The translations under genes were made by a program, and so were the position numbers. DNA of 64,000 nucleotides from an uncultured Eubacterium sp. (GTDB taxonomy: Bacteria; Bacillota; Clostridia; Lachnospirales; Lachnospiraceae): contig CAMEWO010000012.1 of the NCBI GenBank assembly GCA_945946665.1, positions 1 through 64,000 on the forward strand. Direction: 5' to 3'. Numbering within the stretch: position 1 is the stretch's first letter; each line of letters opens with the position of its first letter. Under the pieces are notes generated by a model. That model saw only the letters and a list, made by a program, of their open reading frames with translations, was not told the DNA's origin and made no database searches. Below, in pieces: positions 7,589-14,826 of the stretch.

Positions 7589-9636
7589 ATGTCTTCTCCC
7601 CATTTTCCTACCTTCTTTCCTCTCCATATGATAGCTTCACTATAGTCAGTAACCATTATTACAATACTCTCTATAATTCCAATAAGACCAGCAATCCACA
7701 GTCCTGACCTGTCAAGTAATTCAGGCATATGAACAGGGGCAAAATGCGATATCAGGCTTATAACCACACCAGCAATGAGCAAAATAACGGATTCACCCAG
7801 GAAAAATACCATTGAATCACTATCATTAGAGTACTCCCCATATCCATAATCTCTGTTTCTGATTGTATATCTTAATACCATCCATCCACATATATACAAT
7901 AGCGAATATATCACAGAATATGGCAGATTATATGTAATCCCCGAAAAATCATAATGGTTAAGCAATCCATAACAGAATACAACACAGATTGATACCACTG
8001 ATATCAGCATTACACCCGACGAAGTTAATATATATATTATCTCAGCAACTATCAATATAACAAATAACCTGTTGAATCCACACTTAAAGCAGCTAAATAA
8101 CGTGAATCCGGCTGCCACAAATGCTAACATACGTGGATATTTGTCGAAATATCCCAAATATAGATAATCATACAGAGAAGATTTTTTATCAAATGTGAAT
8201 ACAGAATACCTTTTCAGAAGAAGCCCTATTAGTGCAAGAATCATACTGGCAACGCATAAGAGTAGTACTCCCGACAGCATCTTACTGTTGGTATTCTCTA
8301 TAGCCACAGGATTCATAATAACAAGGAACTGTATAATTCCGAACACAAGACCAATTACCCCTGCAAACTGACATAAACGAAATAATACAGCGTCCCGAAT
8401 CCTGTCAATCTTCCTTGACAATATTATTCGTTTTCTTAGCCTGTCATCATCCCTATAGAGTATATCATAAAATTTTACTGTATTATTAGGACTTTCATAA
8501 GAAGCTGCTTCCTCAATTTCTGTGGAAATATCCTTCTTACTATTCATTTCTATAGAACGCTTTTTCATTAGTTCTGTATCTATTACAGGTTTATCTTCAG
8601 ACAGATTAGAATTAATGGTATTCCATCTGTTTTTAAGTTCAACCAGCTCGTTATACATAGAATCAACACTATCGTATCTGTCTTCAGGCTTATAGCTGCA
8701 CGCCTTCATTACAATATCAACCAGATACTTAGAGCCGTATACAGGCATAGGAAATGGCTGTTTTATGGGATTATACTGAATCTCACGCTTAACACTATAT
8801 CCTGTTGAGCCAGGGTAATTTAGTTCGTTAAGCAGCAGATACAGCATCATTCCAAGTGAATATATGTCTGCCTTAGTGGCATCATATTTTCCTCCCATCT
8901 CTGCCTCAGGTGCCACATTTCCTCTTGTTCCTGCATGGGTGCTTGCATTACCATTCTCCGTTTCCCTTGCTATTCCGAAATCACCCAGCTTATATATGCC
9001 CTTCTTTACATCATAGAAGGTATTTTCCAGCTTGACATCACGATGAACAATTTTATTACTGTGAGCAGACTTAAGTGCATTGGCAATATCTATTCCGAAA
9101 TCAAGGATATTCTCCTCTACTCCTGCCCTTGAGCTATCATCCATCCTCATTTTTTCATCCAGTACATATGGCTTACCACTGGCACTATATCCAAGAATAG
9201 GTTTTAGCTTCTCCATCAGTATAAAATGAAACATACGGTAATTATCTGGATTACCTGTCAGTTCTTCTTTAGAGCGTATTACGTTCCTGATTCTTCCTGA
9301 ATTATCATACTCAACATATAAAGACGCTGAATCAGTAATATTAACCACATTAGGACATACAGCAGCGATTCTTTTCTGACATTCTGTTTCCTTCATGAAT
9401 AATCCGGTATCATCATCACTCATATTTGCAGACTGGAATCCTATAATCTTAACTGCTTTCACATCTTCCTTATCATTAGACCTGCATTCATATATATATG
9501 CATAACCTCCATTACCAAGCTGTTTCATGTTACCATTATAATCCTGCACGAATTTATAGTCCCTGAATGGATATGAATGTTCATTAAGGTAATTAAGAAG
9601 CTTATTTCTCTCTTCCCGTTCCATTATCTCCTGCAT
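7585..9636 (-). CDS. Ser/Thr protein kinase (Hanks type) with polytopic membrane C-terminus
   Basis: 683 aa, ATG 9636 with AGGGGG 7 nt upstream. Kinase domain about residues 35-310: glycine loop GNGGYAYIYE (41-50), K63 (AVKII), HRDVKLEN (198-205), DFGIAR (219-224) and APE (242-244), so all catalytic residues are present. A short polar linker follows, then from about residue 420 to 670 some 8-10 hydrophobic helices. This differs from the common Firmicutes PrkC layout of one span plus extracellular PASTA domains; no PASTA repeat is present. The product should sit in the membrane with the kinase in the cytoplasm, and the polytopic part could be the sensor. It is first of a three-gene operon (kinase, PP2C, 127-aa protein) behind a structured leader ending in a terminator. 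Partner candidate: the FHA protein at 14827, since FHA domains bind phospho-Thr. Confidence 0.93.
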   Translation of the reverse strand: MQEIMEREERNKLLNYLNEHSYPFRDYKFVQDYNGNMKQLGNGGYAYIYECRSNDKEDVKAVKIIGFQSANMSDDDTGLFMKETECQKRIAAVCPNVVNITDSASLYVEYDNSGRIRNVIRSKEELTGNPDNYRMFHFILMEKLKPILGYSASGKPYVLDEKMRMDDSSRAGVEENILDFGIDIANALKSAHSNKIVHRDVKLENTFYDVKKGIYKLGDFGIARETENGNASTHAGTRGNVAPEAEMGGKYDATKADIYSLGMMLYLLLNELNYPGSTGYSVKREIQYNPIKQPFPMPVYGSKYLVDIVMKACSYKPEDRYDSVDSMYNELVELKNRWNTINSNLSEDKPVIDTELMKKRSIEMNSKKDISTEIEEAASYESPNNTVKFYDILYRDDDRLRKRIILSRKIDRIRDAVLFRLCQFAGVIGLVFGIIQFLVIMNPVAIENTNSKMLSGVLLLCVASMILALIGLLLKRYSVFTFDKKSSLYDYLYLGYFDKYPRMLAFVAAGFTLFSCFKCGFNRLFVILIVAEIIYILTSSGVMLISVVSICVVFCYGLLNHYDFSGITYNLPYSVIYSLLYICGWMVLRYTIRNRDYGYGEYSNDSDSMVFFLGESVILLIAGVVISLISHFAPVHMPELLDRSGLWIAGLIGIIESIVIMVTDYSEAIIWRGKKVGKWGEDI

Positions 9637-9666
9637 AACATAACCCCCTGAGCATCAAGCAAAAAG

Positions 9667-9866
9667 TTTTAAAAAAACAGCTTTATGTCATGAAAGTATG
9701 ACCATAAAGCTGCTTACCAGGCTCCCCCGGTAATTAATCGCCCCATCCGTTATGTGTACGGAGTGACCGACCTGTCTGTCCTGAACGTAGAACCAGACCT
9801 TCCCTTGAATATTCTCGTAAGAGTACGAATTCTCGGTGCCGCCATCACATGAGTGCGATATAGCTG
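9667..9866 (-). ncRNA. Candidate structured RNA or attenuating leader upstream of the kinase operon
   Basis: A roughly 200-nt minus-strand transcript is predicted from the -10 box at 9872-9877 to the intrinsic terminator at 9671-9712. Between them are several local stems, for example TCCGT/ACGGA and GTCT..GTTC/GGAC..AGAC, and a GAAT-TCGTA / TACGA..ATTC hairpin. The region is more G+C-rich than flanking noncoding DNA and holds no open frame with a ribosome binding site. I compared it by eye with common riboswitches, T-box, SRP, 6S and tmRNA hallmarks and found no match. It could be a free small RNA or a leader whose terminator gates the kinase operon that starts 30 nt further on. Confidence 0.55.
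9671..9712 (-). terminator. Intrinsic terminator ending the candidate RNA
   Basis: Perfect 10-bp stem CAGCTTTATG (9678-9687) with CATAAAGCTG (9703-9712), followed on the minus strand by seven T residues. It lies 35 nt before the kinase start codon, so it either ends a separate RNA or is an attenuator. Confidence 0.8.
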
Positions 9867-9871
9867 TAATT

Positions 9872-9913
9872 ATTGTAGCACAATATATAATAAAAGAATA
9901 TGCTCAAGTTTAC
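9872..9913 (-). promoter_or_regulatory. Island promoter with upstream AAGTTTAC element (copy 1)
   Basis: Minus strand: GTAAACTT (9906-9913), 28 nt, then TACAAT (9872-9877) preceded by TTGTGC, an extended -10. No good -35 hexamer at 17 nt spacing. Same layout as the promoters at 12731-12773 and 18323-18364. Confidence 0.5.
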
Positions 9914-9929
9914 GTTTTTTCTTATCAAG

Positions 9930-10112
9930 CTATATATGATAATTATTTTCCCTTAAATAGAGCAATTCTTCTAGTGAAAGCTTGTCAAAAGGATTAGGAA
10001 TATCATCTCTTTCGTGGGCATCCTCTTCATTTATAGTATTATACGATGCCATATCAAATCCTAGTTTGTTTCTTATTTGTTGTATCATATTATCATCTTT
10101 GCTTCCTGCCAC
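9930..10112 (-). CDS. Small acidic hypothetical protein, 60 aa
   Basis: Probable GTG start at 10112 with AGAGGTG 7 nt upstream, 16 nt after the VirD4-like gene. Sequence MAGSKDDNMIQQIRNKLGF, then an acidic middle (NEEDAHERDDIPNPFDKL) and SLEELLYLREN. No known domain seen, no membrane span. The closing LSLEELLYLRENN segment is helical. As last gene of the nucleotidyltransferase-ClpP-VirD4 operon it could be an adaptor or small regulator of either ATPase or protease; there is no direct evidence for this. Confidence 0.5.
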   Translation of the reverse strand: MAGSKDDNMIQQIRNKLGFDMASYNTINEEDAHERDDIPNPFDKLSLEELLYLRENNYHI

Positions 10113-10128
10113 TTCAAATCACCTCTAA

Positions 10129-11376
10129 CTAGCATGCTTTTTCTTCCATTAACACAAACTCTTTCTTCTCCACTTTCTTTTCTCTAAGAAAACTGTCCAG
10201 GTCAAAGTTTTTTGCATTTACTGGGGCCTGTCCTCTTCTGAATATCCAGTTAGTTCCGATTGGCATGTTCAGAATCTTTTTTAATGGAACATCGCTTCGT
10301 ACTGATACCTCCTTAGCTGTTTCTATATCATTACCGCCAAGGTATACATATGTATCACAGTTACCGATTATTGTTCTTCCATCTTCACCGTAATACTCTT
10401 TAAGCTGAGATTCTGCCTGTATCATAAGCATTGTTGATATATTCCTTGACCGGAAGGATGATATCATCCTTGGGAACTGCTCAATATAACAGTTTGTTGC
10501 GAAATCATCAAGAATGAATCTGACAGGAACAGGAAGGCAGCTATCCTTACACTCTTTGTCTGCATAGCGGCATAATTGGTTCATGGCCTGGGTAAAGAAT
10601 ATATTTGCAAGTTTATCCATAGACCTGTCTGTATCACTTACTACAACAAATAATGCTGTCTTCTCCTGTCCAATAGAAGGAAGGTTAATATCGTCACTGC
10701 CCATCATGTAATTCAGCTCAGGCGAATAGAATCTTCCCACCTTTGAATTAGCCGATATCACAACAGATTTGATGGTTCTGCTGGCTCCCACTCTGAACAT
10801 CTTATACTTTCTTGTGGCAGTACTGTTTCTGTTAATCATATCCAGTCTCTCCATATTCCAGTCCATCTCTGATTTTTCGTCGAAATCAATGCCATTCATA
10901 CTTACAAGAAGGTTAATAAGCCGCTCCATTGTACAATTACTCCTCTTCTCAGTTTCAAACATGTATCCAATAAGAGACTGAAGAAGCACATCTGACATCT
11001 CATCCCAGAACGGGTCGTAAGACCTGCTATTTTTTGTTCTTCCTACCAGAACACCTGCAATGTTCATTATATCAAGTTCAGTATTAACATATTTAAACAT
11101 ATTATAATGTGCTGAGTGGTAAGGATCAGTGAAATCCAGTTTCTTAACCTTATATCCTTTACCTGTCAGGTAATCACTATATTTTTCGTACAGGTTCCCC
11201 TTAGGATCTGATATTACATAACTGCCTGTTGCCTGCAGGATATTAGGAGCAACTATGCTTCTGGTTTTTCCTGCACCTGATGTTCCCACAACAAGTACAT
11301 TATTGTTAAGCTGTGTTTTATGGCAATCAAGACTGTAATACTGATCCTGTGCTAATATCATTACATTGTTATCCAT
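10129..11376 (-). CDS. VirD4/TraG-like ATPase without membrane anchor
   Basis: 415 aa from ATG 11376 (GGGAGG 8 nt upstream; an ATG two codons earlier is too close). Walker A GTSGAGKT (31-38) follows the typical coupling-protein phrase NNNVLVVGTSGAGKT, then SIVAPNIL and YVISDPKGNLYEKY, the TraG/VirD4 signature. Walker B is VRFILDDFA around residue 300, and the sensor-like AESQL motif follows. The N-terminal transmembrane segments of true conjugative coupling proteins are missing and the C-terminus is short. No relaxase, VirB4 or other transfer gene is in view. It therefore probably works as a soluble hexameric motor in a non-conjugative role, or is left from a conjugative element. The gene lies between ClpP and a 60-aa protein in one operon. 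Confidence 0.85.
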   Translation of the reverse strand: MDNNVMILAQDQYYSLDCHKTQLNNNVLVVGTSGAGKTRSIVAPNILQATGSYVISDPKGNLYEKYSDYLTGKGYKVKKLDFTDPYHSAHYNMFKYVNTELDIMNIAGVLVGRTKNSRSYDPFWDEMSDVLLQSLIGYMFETEKRSNCTMERLINLLVSMNGIDFDEKSEMDWNMERLDMINRNSTATRKYKMFRVGASRTIKSVVISANSKVGRFYSPELNYMMGSDDINLPSIGQEKTALFVVVSDTDRSMDKLANIFFTQAMNQLCRYADKECKDSCLPVPVRFILDDFATNCYIEQFPRMISSFRSRNISTMLMIQAESQLKEYYGEDGRTIIGNCDTYVYLGGNDIETAKEVSVRSDVPLKKILNMPIGTNWIFRRGQAPVNAKNFDLDSFLREKKVEKKEFVLMEEKAC

Positions 11377-11418
11377 ATGCATTTCCTCCCATCATTTTCC
11401 TAAACTCATATGATTCTG

Positions 11419-12021
11419 CTAAGCTCTTAAGAAAAGGTCTTTGCTAATCTGGTCACATATTCCGAAATCCACAGCTTCTGCTGCATTCATATAGTTATCA
11501 TATGCTGTTGCCTTGTTAATCTCGTCTACTTTCCTGCCTGTGTGCCATGCAAGAATTTCATTTACCATATGCTTTGTCTCTAATATTGATTCAGATATGT
11601 TCTGTATGGATGTAGCTGAACCGCCTACCCCCTGTGATATTAATGGCTCATGAATCATTACCTTGCTGTGTTTTAATATGTATCGTCTTCCCGGTTGTCC
11701 CCCTGCCAGAATTACAGCCGCCATGCTTGCAGCCATCCCTGTACACAACATATTAATCGGAATCCTGCTTCCCTGGACTGCATCATATATTACCATTCCT
11801 GCATTGACCTGGCCTCCTGGACTGTTAATATAGATTGTTACTGGCTCACTGGATTCCTGTTCAAGATACATCAGCTGTGATATGAAACTGTTTGCTGTAT
11901 TCTCTGTAATCTCCCCTGATATGAATATCCTCCTGTTCATAAAATGCCTTGTAGCCAGTGATATCTCTCTTGTTCCAGATGCACTCTCAACCTCAATTGT
12001 TGGTATCCACATGTTCTCCAT
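11419..12021 (-). CDS. clpP: ClpP-family serine protease subunit (island copy)
   Basis: 200 aa from ATG 12021, with GGGAGGG 6 nt upstream; longer in-frame starts overlap the upstream gene and lack a ribosome site. Catalytic triad visible: S99 in GMAASMA, H124 in KVMIHEP, D175 in AYDNYM. Length and motifs are normal for ClpP (about 195-200 aa) and the N-terminus is short, so self-processing is probably minimal. The gene is not next to clpX or tig as chromosomal clpP usually is; instead it sits between a small orphan protein and a VirD4-like ATPase. This is presumably a second ClpP with a dedicated partner, possibly that ATPase, though VirD4-type motors are not known unfoldases. The nearest known precedent is phage- or element-encoded ClpP-like proteases. 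Confidence 0.92.
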   Translation of the reverse strand: MENMWIPTIEVESASGTREISLATRHFMNRRIFISGEITENTANSFISQLMYLEQESSEPVTIYINSPGGQVNAGMVIYDAVQGSRIPINMLCTGMAASMAAVILAGGQPGRRYILKHSKVMIHEPLISQGVGGSATSIQNISESILETKHMVNEILAWHTGRKVDEINKATAYDNYMNAAEAVDFGICDQISKDLFLRA

Positions 12022-12316
12022 ACATTTCCCTCCCATATGTATCATTGTAATCAATAAGCTCCGTGTATTCTGCATAAAAGAAATTCATATCTCTTTTAGA
12101 TTCAACTTTAGGAATCCAGTAAGATACATTTTCCGGCAGATTCTCCTCCCTGTTTCTCTTCTCGCACTGTGCCCTTGCAACTATCCGTCTGTACTGATGA
12201 CCAGACAAGTCTACTTTAATTGTGTGGTCATCCTTTCGAAGATACAGCATTCCTCTGCTTTTCAAGATTCTTTCAATATCATCCCCAAGATAATCTGATA
12301 TCTTAAATATTCTCAT
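11993..12316 (-). CDS. Orphan small protein, 107 aa (paralogue of the one at 13086)
   Basis: ATG 12316 with GAGGAGG 9 nt upstream; the end overlaps ClpP by 29 nt. No known domain. It aligns with the 105-aa product at 13086: both start with a RIF-(K/N)-IS block, contain a strand pattern (I)(K/R)V..SG.Q(Y/F), then V.RA(K/Q)CEK.N, and Y(W/Y)(I/V)(P/S)K(V/I)E. The conserved RA-x-CEK segment is basic and may bind nucleic acid or a partner; that is speculation. The two genes lie in different operons of the island, which suggests duplication within it. Confidence 0.65.
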   Translation of the reverse strand: MRIFKISDYLGDDIERILKSRGMLYLRKDDHTIKVDLSGHQYRRIVARAQCEKRNREENLPENVSYWIPKVESKRDMNFFYAEYTELIDYNDTYGREMYGEHVDTNN

Positions 12317-12320
12317 TCTC

Positions 12321-12692
12321 TTAATCCTCCTCTTCCTTTTCTCTTAAACGCAGCAACTTACCATCCTTTCTCACATTGTTATAAAAAAATGAATTTTCTT
12401 TCATCCACCTTCTTTTCAATGCAATCTTAATATCCACTTCCGGGGCAGTCGCCGCCGGTGGAGACGCCATTCCTTTCAGGTATAATACATCGTATCTTAT
12501 ATCATGAAGTTTTTCTTCTGATATATCCAGCTCTACAAGCAAATCTACATCACTATGTAATTCCTGCTCATCTCTGGCACAGCTGCCATATAACCATATG
12601 GCTGATATATATTTGTTAACTGGTGAATTTTCTATTATAGACATAGCATATTCCAGAGCTTTCTGGTGCCTTTCTGTTGATATTCTATACAT
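12321..12692 (-). CDS. MNT/MntA-type nucleotidyltransferase domain protein
   Basis: 123 aa, ATG 12692 with AAGGGGG 6 nt upstream. The minimal nucleotidyltransferase signature is clear: LYGSCARDE (34-42) then SDVDLLVEL (47-55), giving the two metal-binding aspartates; a third candidate acidic residue is in EVDIKIAL further on. Such proteins often act as antitoxins that AMPylate a HEPN toxin, but no HEPN gene (RX4-6H) is adjacent; the next gene down is the 107-aa orphan. It opens the operon nucleotidyltransferase, 107-aa, ClpP, VirD4-like, 60-aa, driven by the promoter at 12731. A direct role in modifying island proteins is possible. Confidence 0.85.
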   Translation of the reverse strand: MYRISTERHQKALEYAMSIIENSPVNKYISAIWLYGSCARDEQELHSDVDLLVELDISEEKLHDIRYDVLYLKGMASPPAATAPEVDIKIALKRRWMKENSFFYNNVRKDGKLLRLREKEEED

Positions 12693-12730
12693 AACAGCCC
12701 CCTTTATTATTGTTCTTTCGGACTAAATGT

Positions 12731-12776
12731 ATTATAATACGACACGACGTTGTCTATATTATGCGAAGTTTACGCA
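12731..12776 (-). promoter_or_regulatory. Island promoter with upstream AAGTTTAC element (copy 2)
   Basis: Minus strand: GTAAACTT (12766-12773) inside the palindrome TGCGAAGTTTACGCA (12762-12776), 29 nt, then TATAAT (12731-12736). A GACA-N6-TGTC dyad lies between them. It drives the nucleotidyltransferase operon and sits in the divergent region with the plus-strand 78-aa gene, so it could control both. Confidence 0.55.
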
Positions 12777-12844
12777 TATATCAGTTTCAACTCCGCATAA
12801 CGATTTAATGACATTTTATAAATATTTTTGATAAGGAATGATGT

Positions 12845-13081
12845 ATGGTTGAAATAAAATTAATCTCTTTTGACAATGGAATTGCTGTAATAGACTGTTA
12901 CCCTGAAGGAAAACAAGAACAGGTTTTCCAACTTAAAATAGATGTTAAGAATAAGAAAGTGTTACATAATCCACTTGAATTTAAGGGCAGCGCCTACGCC
13001 ATACATGCCGCATGGAAAATGTATGACATATATGACGAAACAGGCACGCTGCCACAATCAGCTGTATCTATATGGTATTGA
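12845..13081 (+). CDS. Orphan small protein, 78 aa (paralogue of the one at 14585)
   Basis: ATG 12845 with AAGGA 8 nt upstream. It is the only plus-strand gene of the island. No known domain. It shares a layout with the 75-aa product at 14585: an opening ISFDNG/ISIDND strand, a FQLKID/FQLVID strand, KV(L/V)..P, an AY block, and the C-terminal TG(T/K)LP(Q/K)..V..W. The conserved ending TGxLPxxxVxxW looks like a family signature. Small, beta-rich and soluble by appearance. Convergent with the 105-aa gene (4-bp gap). Confidence 0.65.
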   Translation: MVEIKLISFDNGIAVIDCYPEGKQEQVFQLKIDVKNKKVLHNPLEFKGSAYAIHAAWKMYDIYDETGTLPQSAVSIWY

Positions 13082-13085
13082 ATTA

Positions 13086-13403
13086 TTATTTTTCCTGTGG
13101 ATATTCAATAAAAGTCAGGTATCCAAGGTTGTATAATTTCCATATTTTTTCAATTTTGCTTACATAATATGTTTCCTCGACATCCAGATGATTATCATAA
13201 TTAAGCTTTTCACACTTTGCCCGGATAACCATTTTGTGGAACTGGGTTCCTGAGGCTTCAACACGTATTTTATTAGGTCCACGGTATATGAAAAAAATAT
13301 CGTTTCTAATTAAGACATCCTCTAAATACGGTTTCAATTCTGTGGATATGTTAAATATTCTGCAAGGCTTTTTGCTGAGTTCAGCATATACTATATTTTT
13401 CAT
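13086..13403 (-). CDS. Orphan small protein, 105 aa (paralogue of the one at 11993)
   Basis: ATG 13403; AAGGAGG overlaps the upstream stop codon (GGAGGTCTGAATG), so it is coupled to the 89-aa gene. Shares the RIFNIS opening, IYRG..KIRVEASGTQF, VIRAKCEKLN and YYVSKIE blocks with the 107-aa protein at 11993. No annotated domain recognised; no membrane segment. Last gene of the long minus-strand operon that begins with the metallophosphoesterase at 18267. Confidence 0.65.
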   Translation of the reverse strand: MKNIVYAELSKKPCRIFNISTELKPYLEDVLIRNDIFFIYRGPNKIRVEASGTQFHKMVIRAKCEKLNYDNHLDVEETYYVSKIEKIWKLYNLGYLTFIEYPQEK

Positions 13404-13673
13404 TCAGACCTCCTTATTAGATGACATAATAAAATTCAGGAAATTGCTGTTATTTTCATTCATGTTTCCTATAGACTTAAGATATTTTTCTCGGATGTAA
13501 TCCCACTCTTTTTTTGTAATCAGATTATCATCTCTTAGATAGTTCAATTCTAAAACAATTGAAGCAGCTAATTCATTCCAGGATTCTGACCAACCATCAC
13601 CTTCCAAAACTAAAAGTCTTTTTAGTTTAGCTTGTAATTCATCCGGTAGTTTAGCCATGACTTTATCGTTCAC
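13404..13673 (-). CDS. Hypothetical helical protein, 89 aa
   Basis: GTG start at 13673, with AAGGAG 7 nt upstream located over the upstream stop codon. Helical, with a basic N-terminus (KLPDELQAKLKRLL) and acidic/aromatic middle (WSESWNELAASIVLELNYLRDD). Not recognised. Tightly packed between the metallophosphoesterase at 13678 and the 105-aa protein. Confidence 0.6.
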   Translation of the reverse strand: MNDKVMAKLPDELQAKLKRLLVLEGDGWSESWNELAASIVLELNYLRDDNLITKKEWDYIREKYLKSIGNMNENNSNFLNFIMSSNKEV

Positions 13674-13677
13674 AATC

Positions 13678-14496
13678 TCACTCCTTAATCACTCTTTTTT
13701 CTCCAGATTCAGATAAACTGTAATATATACCACAGCCGTCTGTTTCCTCATAAACTAATAGCGGTATCACTCTGTTATCATCCCAGACATTATTGGCATA
13801 TGAATCGATTCCATCAATATAGAAGTGACTTGCACCATCCCAGAATACATCATGAAATGACCTGTCATTGCTAAGACTTGAAACAGATACATGCCCAGCA
13901 ACAATATCCTTATAAAACTGTCCTCTGGAAGCTGGATATTTGTCCGTAAACATGTCATCAGATGTTGCCAATTTCCATTTTTCTCCCGCCTTCTCATCAA
14001 TTCCAGCATGAACATATATCTGTCTATCTGTCTCATAAAATAATGGCAAATCTTTGTACCATGCAATTAAATCTTTATGAGATTCTTGAAAAATATCTGA
14101 TACATACCGCGATGCATTATCAAACTTCTCTATTCCTGCAATTGGCTCTTTTAGAAGCTTTTTCAACCCATCTGCCTCTTTCTCCGATAAAAAAGCTCTG
14201 ATTACTTCAAATGACTTCTTTTCTGACATCCATCCACTGCTAATCGTCAAAAGGAATCTAAGAAACCATTTATCGTGATTGCCCATTAGAACAATTAAAT
14301 TATCCCCGACTTCCTGCTTTAAATCATAGATTGTTTGAAGCACTTTGTAACTATTCATTCCAACATCCACGTAATCCCCAAGAAGAATCAGCTTGTCCTC
14401 ACCTGATTTGACACTCTTTAAATTATCAAGCTGCTTTATTCTTCTCATAAATGGACCATACATTCCATGAATATCGCTCATCACATAAGTTGCCAT
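13678..14496 (-). CDS. Calcineurin-like metallophosphoesterase (PrpA/ApaH-type)
   Basis: 272 aa from ATG 14496 (AAGGGG 7 nt upstream). Metallophosphoesterase motifs: D-x-H in MSDIHGMY (residues about 6-13), GDYVDVG, GNHDKW, then YVHAGID and VAGHVSV supplying the later histidines. This spacing is that of bacterial PPP-type Ser/Thr or Tyr phosphatases and diadenosine tetraphosphatases. It may be a second phosphatase acting on proteins phosphorylated by the island kinase, or a nucleotide hydrolase. The island carries another metallophosphoesterase of a different subfamily at 17479. Confidence 0.88.
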   Translation of the reverse strand: MATYVMSDIHGMYGPFMRRIKQLDNLKSVKSGEDKLILLGDYVDVGMNSYKVLQTIYDLKQEVGDNLIVLMGNHDKWFLRFLLTISSGWMSEKKSFEVIRAFLSEKEADGLKKLLKEPIAGIEKFDNASRYVSDIFQESHKDLIAWYKDLPLFYETDRQIYVHAGIDEKAGEKWKLATSDDMFTDKYPASRGQFYKDIVAGHVSVSSLSNDRSFHDVFWDGASHFYIDGIDSYANNVWDDNRVIPLLVYEETDGCGIYYSLSESGEKRVIKE

Positions 14497-14530
14497 TTCC
14501 AATCCCCTTACATTGTCATCTTAAAAATTA

Positions 14531-14554
14531 TATCTTGGCTAGTTTCCTTTCTAT
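14531..14554 (-). repeat. Relic copy of the start region of the 75-aa gene
   Basis: 24 nt here match 14807-14830 at 23 positions. The latter is the ribosome binding site and start codon of the 75-aa gene; the single mismatch turns its ATG into AAG. A short relic of about 40 bp follows before the metallophosphoesterase ribosome site. Best explained by a past tandem copy of the gene that was deleted, leaving its leader. Confidence 0.7.
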
Positions 14555-14584
14555 TGGCTCTTTCAGTTATTTCCCAGTAAATAT

Positions 14585-14812
14585 TTATCCCCAGGCTGCT
14601 ACAGTTTCCTTAGGAAGCGGCTTGCCTGTTTTTATTAACATATAAACATGTGAATATGCCGTTGTAGCATCTATATCAGGATTTGGTGGTCGTTTAACAA
14701 CTTTCATTGTATTGGCATCAATTACTAATTGAAAAAACTCTCCGTCTTTTGAGCCTTTATGACAATTTAGTGTTATAAATTGATCATCATTATCAATTGA
14801 AATATATATCAT
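14585..14812 (-). CDS. Orphan small protein, 75 aa (paralogue of the one at 12845)
   Basis: ATG 14812 with AAAGGAAA 7-8 nt upstream. Shares the FQL(V/K)ID strand and the closing TGKPLP...V.AW block with the plus-strand 78-aa protein. No known domain, no membrane span. It lies between FHA and metallophosphoesterase genes in the long island operon. The relic of its leader at 14531 shows that this small gene has been duplicated before. Confidence 0.65.
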   Translation of the reverse strand: MIYISIDNDDQFITLNCHKGSKDGEFFQLVIDANTMKVVKRPPNPDIDATTAYSHVYMLIKTGKPLPKETVAAWG

Positions 14813-14826
14813 GGCTAGTTTCCTTT

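Noticed and set aside
9637-9929. Known riboswitch, SRP RNA, 6S RNA or tmRNA before the kinase
   Set aside because: No hallmark sequence of these classes could be found by eye; left as an unassigned candidate RNA.
12321-12692. MNT-HEPN toxin-antitoxin pair
   Set aside because: The nucleotidyltransferase has no adjacent gene with a HEPN RX4-6H motif; the following 107-aa protein does not fit.
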